Origin: CAZDUS01 sp964535015
GTDB lineage: Bacteria > Verrucomicrobiota > Kiritimatiellia > CAIKKV01 > CAITUY01
DNA length: 8,626 nucleotides
Reading direction: 5' to 3'
Assembly (NCBI GenBank): GCA_964535015.1
Contig: CAZHRU010000102.1
Location: 1 to 8,626, forward strand
Shown here: positions 6,250-8,626 of the stretch, one piece after another
Position numbering within the stretch: the stretch's first letter is position 1
Layout of the letters: each line of letters opens with the position of its first letter
Translations under genes and position numbers: made by a program
The notes under the pieces: generated by a model
Seen by the model: the letters and a program-made list of their open reading frames with translations, nothing else
Databases searched by the model: none
What the model was told of the DNA's origin: nothing

Positions 6250-6329
6250 AAATCCTCGCCTAACAACCTGTTGAAAACCCTCCGCCTCAGCCAGAGGCTT
6301 CGCCCTTCCATCTGCCAGGCGAGGGTTTT
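6250..6329. repeat. strong inverted repeat with two alternative left arms
   Basis: The right arm AGGCGAGGGTTTT (6317-6329) can pair with AAAACCCTCCGCCT (6274-6287, one bulged base). It can also pair with AATCCTCGCCT and its flank (6250-6261, one G-T pair). The two foldings exclude each other. The array ends about 17 bp before the -35 of the next promoter, so it is probably not in that gene's leader. It could be a terminator or a repeat relic. The preceding stretch 6135-6249 shows no gene. Confidence 0.45.
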
Positions 6330-6346
6330 GCCCGGGGATTAGACGC

Positions 6347-6375
6347 TTGCGTTGCCACCGGCGACCTCCTATAGT
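6347..6375 (+). promoter_or_regulatory. sigma70-like promoter of the beta-propeller/larB unit
   Basis: TTGCGT (6347-6352) and TATAGT (6370-6375) are separated by exactly 17 nt. The -10 matches consensus at 5 of 6 positions and the -35 at 3 of 6. It would give a leader of about 50 nt before the ATG at 6433. Confidence 0.5.
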
Positions 6376-6432
6376 TCCGCTCTATAAACGATCCCCATGT
6401 CGCAACCGTTTTGGCAAAAAGGACTGCAGACC

Positions 6433-8142
6433 ATGCGCGCACAACAACTGTTCATCATCTCCATCCTGGGCTTCGCCACCCTCGCCAATGCCGGGCGTTT
6501 TGAAAGTCTCACCCAGCGATTCGCCAAGGGCGATAAAATGACGCCCGTGGCCGCCACCTATTTCGGCGGTCCCGGTAATGAGGAGTTCGTGGATGCCGGA
6601 CAACTGACCGACGGCACGATCGTGGCGTTCGGCAACGCCACAGGTCCGGAATTTCCAACCGCGCCGAAACCGGTGATCCTCGGAACCGGCCAACACCGCG
6701 CCTTAAAGGCCCTGGTGCCCAACAAACACAACCGGATGGTGATCGTCCCGGAGAACCCCGATCTCGCCGGCATGATCGTGTTCTACGATGAAACCTTGTC
6801 CAAGGTGCTGCGCGTCGTCAGGTTCGACTGGGGCGTGGCCTCACTGACCCTCGGAACGGTCGGAGTGGACGGCAACTCACTATTCATCGCCGGACGCTGC
6901 ACGGAGGCACTGCGCACCCTGTCTAAATCGGCCGCCTCATTCAAGGTCGAACCCTATGTCGCCCCCGTCGAACCGGAAACGCCGCCCACCACCGATCCCG
7001 CTGAAAAAAAGAAGAAGAAAGTGAAGAAGGCGGCACCCCCATCCGTCGGCCCGTATACCTACGAAGGGGTGACGGCACCCGGCGATGTGTTTGTGGCCCG
7101 CCTCAATGCGAACGGCGACAAGATTCTATGGATCTGGGTGTTCGAGGGACTGCGGCAACCGCCCGGACGCCTCTGGACAGACAAGCAGGGCGCCCTCTAC
7201 TGCGACGTGCGGGGCCTGCGCCGCATCAGCGCCGATGGACAGAAAGCGGAACTGATCAATTCAAGAATGAGCACCGGCACGGCCGGATGGCGGGCGGTGG
7301 ATGCTGACGGCGGCCTGTACTTCGGCGGCGACCGCAACACCAACACCGGTTACCAACCCTACCGTCAACCCTACTTGTACAAGTTCAACACCAAGGGCGA
7401 TAAACTCTGGACACTCTGGGAACCAGTCCCGTCCGAATGCGCCTGCGGCGGCAACGGCAACGGCTTGTGTTCCGACTCGTCTGTGCGAGGCCTGTCGTGG
7501 ACGCCCAATGGCGATTTGCTGGTGAACGGTTGGTCCGATGGGGGCAATTCAGTCTTCACCCGCCAACCCAAAAACTGGCGCGAGATGGCTGGCAAAAGCG
7601 CCCTCGGCATGGAATCCTGGGGAATGAAGAACGCCAACAGCCTGTCCTACCTGATACTGCTCGATGCCCAGACCCTGCAACAGAAAACCTACACCCTCTG
7701 GCTCACCTACATACCGGATACGTTTGCCACACCCAGGTTGCGGGGCGCCCCAAACGCCTCGACCATCGAGACCGTCTGCAGGCTTAAGGATGGCTCCATC
7801 GGATTCTGCGGCGGCGCCGGCACCGGTCTGATCCAGACCCCCCATGCGTTCGTGACCCTTCCGGCAGACGGCTCGAAATACGGCGGCGCGTATGTGGCCG
7901 TGATAACCGGTTCCATGACCGACCTGCTGTATTCCAGTTATCTCCCCGGCTGCATGAACGTCGCCATCGCCCCCTGCCGGCGCGGCCTCATCGTCGTCAG
8001 CAATTCGACGGGAAGTGACGGCGCCCCCGCGCCCACCCCCTCACCGGTCATCAAACCACTGCAGGGCCAGTGCCAGGGGCAACTTGACGCACACATCCTG
8101 CTGTTGGATCTGCCCAAACCCCCGGCACCCGCCAGCAAGTGA
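6433..8142 (+). CDS. secreted SBBP-like beta-propeller protein
   Basis: A 569-aa protein with a signal peptide (MRAQQLFIISILGFATLANA, cleavage after residue 20). After it comes a string of blade-like repeats: ATYFGGPGNEEFVDAGQL to NATGPEFPT (41-76), GDVFVARLNANGDKILW (217-233), YLYKFNTKGDKLWTLW (314-329), GAYVAVITGSMTDLLYSSYL (485-504). The YFGG-G-x-E-x-x-x-A start and the D-F-P-like blade end are typical of SBBP (seven-bladed propeller) proteins of PVC bacteria. A lysine-rich linker EKKKKKVKKAAPPS (191-204), flanked by prolines, interrupts the propeller. A cysteine-rich loop ECACGGNGNGLCSD (335-348) may be disulfide-bonded. Cell-surface or periplasmic scaffolding or ligand binding is possible, and no catalytic motif is seen. 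ATG 6433 is chosen over 6397 because AAGGA lies 9 nt upstream and the signal peptide starts there. Confidence 0.75.
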   Translation: MRAQQLFIISILGFATLANAGRFESLTQRFAKGDKMTPVAATYFGGPGNEEFVDAGQLTDGTIVAFGNATGPEFPTAPKPVILGTGQHRALKALVPNKHNRMVIVPENPDLAGMIVFYDETLSKVLRVVRFDWGVASLTLGTVGVDGNSLFIAGRCTEALRTLSKSAASFKVEPYVAPVEPETPPTTDPAEKKKKKVKKAAPPSVGPYTYEGVTAPGDVFVARLNANGDKILWIWVFEGLRQPPGRLWTDKQGALYCDVRGLRRISADGQKAELINSRMSTGTAGWRAVDADGGLYFGGDRNTNTGYQPYRQPYLYKFNTKGDKLWTLWEPVPSECACGGNGNGLCSDSSVRGLSWTPNGDLLVNGWSDGGNSVFTRQPKNWREMAGKSALGMESWGMKNANSLSYLILLDAQTLQQKTYTLWLTYIPDTFATPRLRGAPNASTIETVCRLKDGSIGFCGGAGTGLIQTPHAFVTLPADGSKYGGAYVAVITGSMTDLLYSSYLPGCMNVAIAPCRRGLIVVSNSTGSDGAPAPTPSPVIKPLQGQCQGQLDAHILLLDLPKPPAPASK

Positions 8143-8151
8143 CGCCCCCCC

Positions 8152-8626
8152 ATGACCCTTCGTCAGATACTCAATCAGGTCGCCAAGGGCCGGCTGACAC
8201 CCGCCGCCGCCGCCCGCCATATCGATACCACCCGCGAGAAGAACCTCGGCTTCGCCCGGGTCGATACCGACCGCCTGCGCCGCCGCGGCTTCCCGGAAGT
8301 GATCTTCTCCCAGGGTAAAACACCCGACCATGTCGTCAAGATCATGGCCGCCCTCGCCGAGTCCGGCCAGAATGTACTGGCCACCCGCGCCACCCCGGCC
8401 CAGTACGAGGCTGTGCGCCAAACCTTCCCGAAAGCCGTCTACCACGAGGCCGCCCGGATCATCGCCCTTGACGTCTCCCCCCTTGTCCCACCCACCGGCC
8501 TCGTCGCCATCCTCTGCGCCGGCACCACCGATATCCCCGTCGCCGAGGAAGCCGCCATCGTCGCCGAAAAGATGGGCGCCCGCGTCCGCCGCGTCTTCGA
8601 TGTCGGCGTCGCCGGCCTGCACCGCC
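8152..8626 (+). CDS. larB: LarB, nickel-pincer cofactor biosynthesis (partial, runs off right edge)
   Basis: The first 158 residues of LarB, which carboxylates the pyridinium ring of nicotinic acid adenine dinucleotide and releases AMP, the first step to the nickel-pincer nucleotide of lactate racemase-type enzymes. The N-terminal helix ILNQVAKGRLTPAAAARHI (6-24) is followed by LGFARVDTDRLRRRGFPEV (32-50) and FSQGKTPDHVV (52-62). NVLATRATPAQYEAV (74-88), YHEAARIIAL (96-105), CAGTTDIPVAEEA (120-132) and FDVGVAGLHR (149-158) match the AIR-carboxylase-like (PurE-related) domain. The usual AGTSDIPVAEEA has T for S. The full family length is about 250 aa, so the C-terminal third is missing only because the window ends. 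It starts 9 nt after the propeller stop with no Shine-Dalgarno sequence, suggesting reinitiation in one operon. larC and larE may follow outside. Confidence 0.93.
   Translation, partial: MTLRQILNQVAKGRLTPAAAARHIDTTREKNLGFARVDTDRLRRRGFPEVIFSQGKTPDHVVKIMAALAESGQNVLATRATPAQYEAVRQTFPKAVYHEAARIIALDVSPLVPPTGLVAILCAGTTDIPVAEEAAIVAEKMGARVRRVFDVGVAGLHR

Noticed and set aside
8041..8622. 193-codon minus-strand open frame at the right edge
   Set aside because: It is the mirror of larB (Gly/Asp-rich), and larB is well supported by conserved motifs.

Overview
The window looks like a piece of a GC-rich bacterial chromosome. The secreted polysaccharide-lyase-like protein, the SBBP-type secreted beta-propeller, the larB gene and the many small intergenic repeats suggest the PVC superphylum, perhaps Kiritimatiellota, Lentisphaerota or Verrucomicrobiota. 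This placement is inference, because no rRNA or marker gene is present.

Layout from left to right. (1) 119-1000, minus: a PfkB-family sugar or nucleoside kinase. (2) 1136-1345: a 200-bp miniature inverted-repeat element (MITE) with 14-bp terminal inverted repeats, a 5-bp target duplication and a chain of hairpins. The central hairpin carries two inverted DnaA-box-like 9-mers. (3) 1410-2130, plus: a two-gene unit of a short AbiEii/MNT-like nucleotidyltransferase and a 74-aa partner. The two genes overlap by 11 nt, an arrangement typical of toxin-antitoxin or defence modules. (4) 2167-5232, minus: a 1021-aa exported heparinase II/III-like protein whose usual His/Asp loop motif is altered. A promoter candidate and three 40-bp tandem repeats lie upstream of it. 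(5) About 5331-6330: roughly 1 kb without an intact gene. It holds the tandem repeats, a 148-bp inverted-repeat element with a C14 run, the C-terminal remnant of a discoidin-type domain, the N-terminal remnant of an IS30-like transposase, and a strong inverted repeat. (6) 6433-8142, plus: a secreted SBBP-like beta-propeller behind a sigma70-like promoter. (7) 8152 to the right edge, plus: larB, cut by the window end, which starts 9 nt after the propeller gene.

How the genes relate. The lyase-like and propeller proteins both carry signal peptides and probably act outside the cytoplasm, the first on polysaccharide. The kinase could phosphorylate a released sugar, but no shared operon shows this. 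larB belongs to the nickel-pincer cofactor pathway, which serves lactate racemase-type enzymes. The best candidates for something undescribed are the nucleotidyltransferase/small-protein pair and the MITE inserted 69 bp upstream of it.
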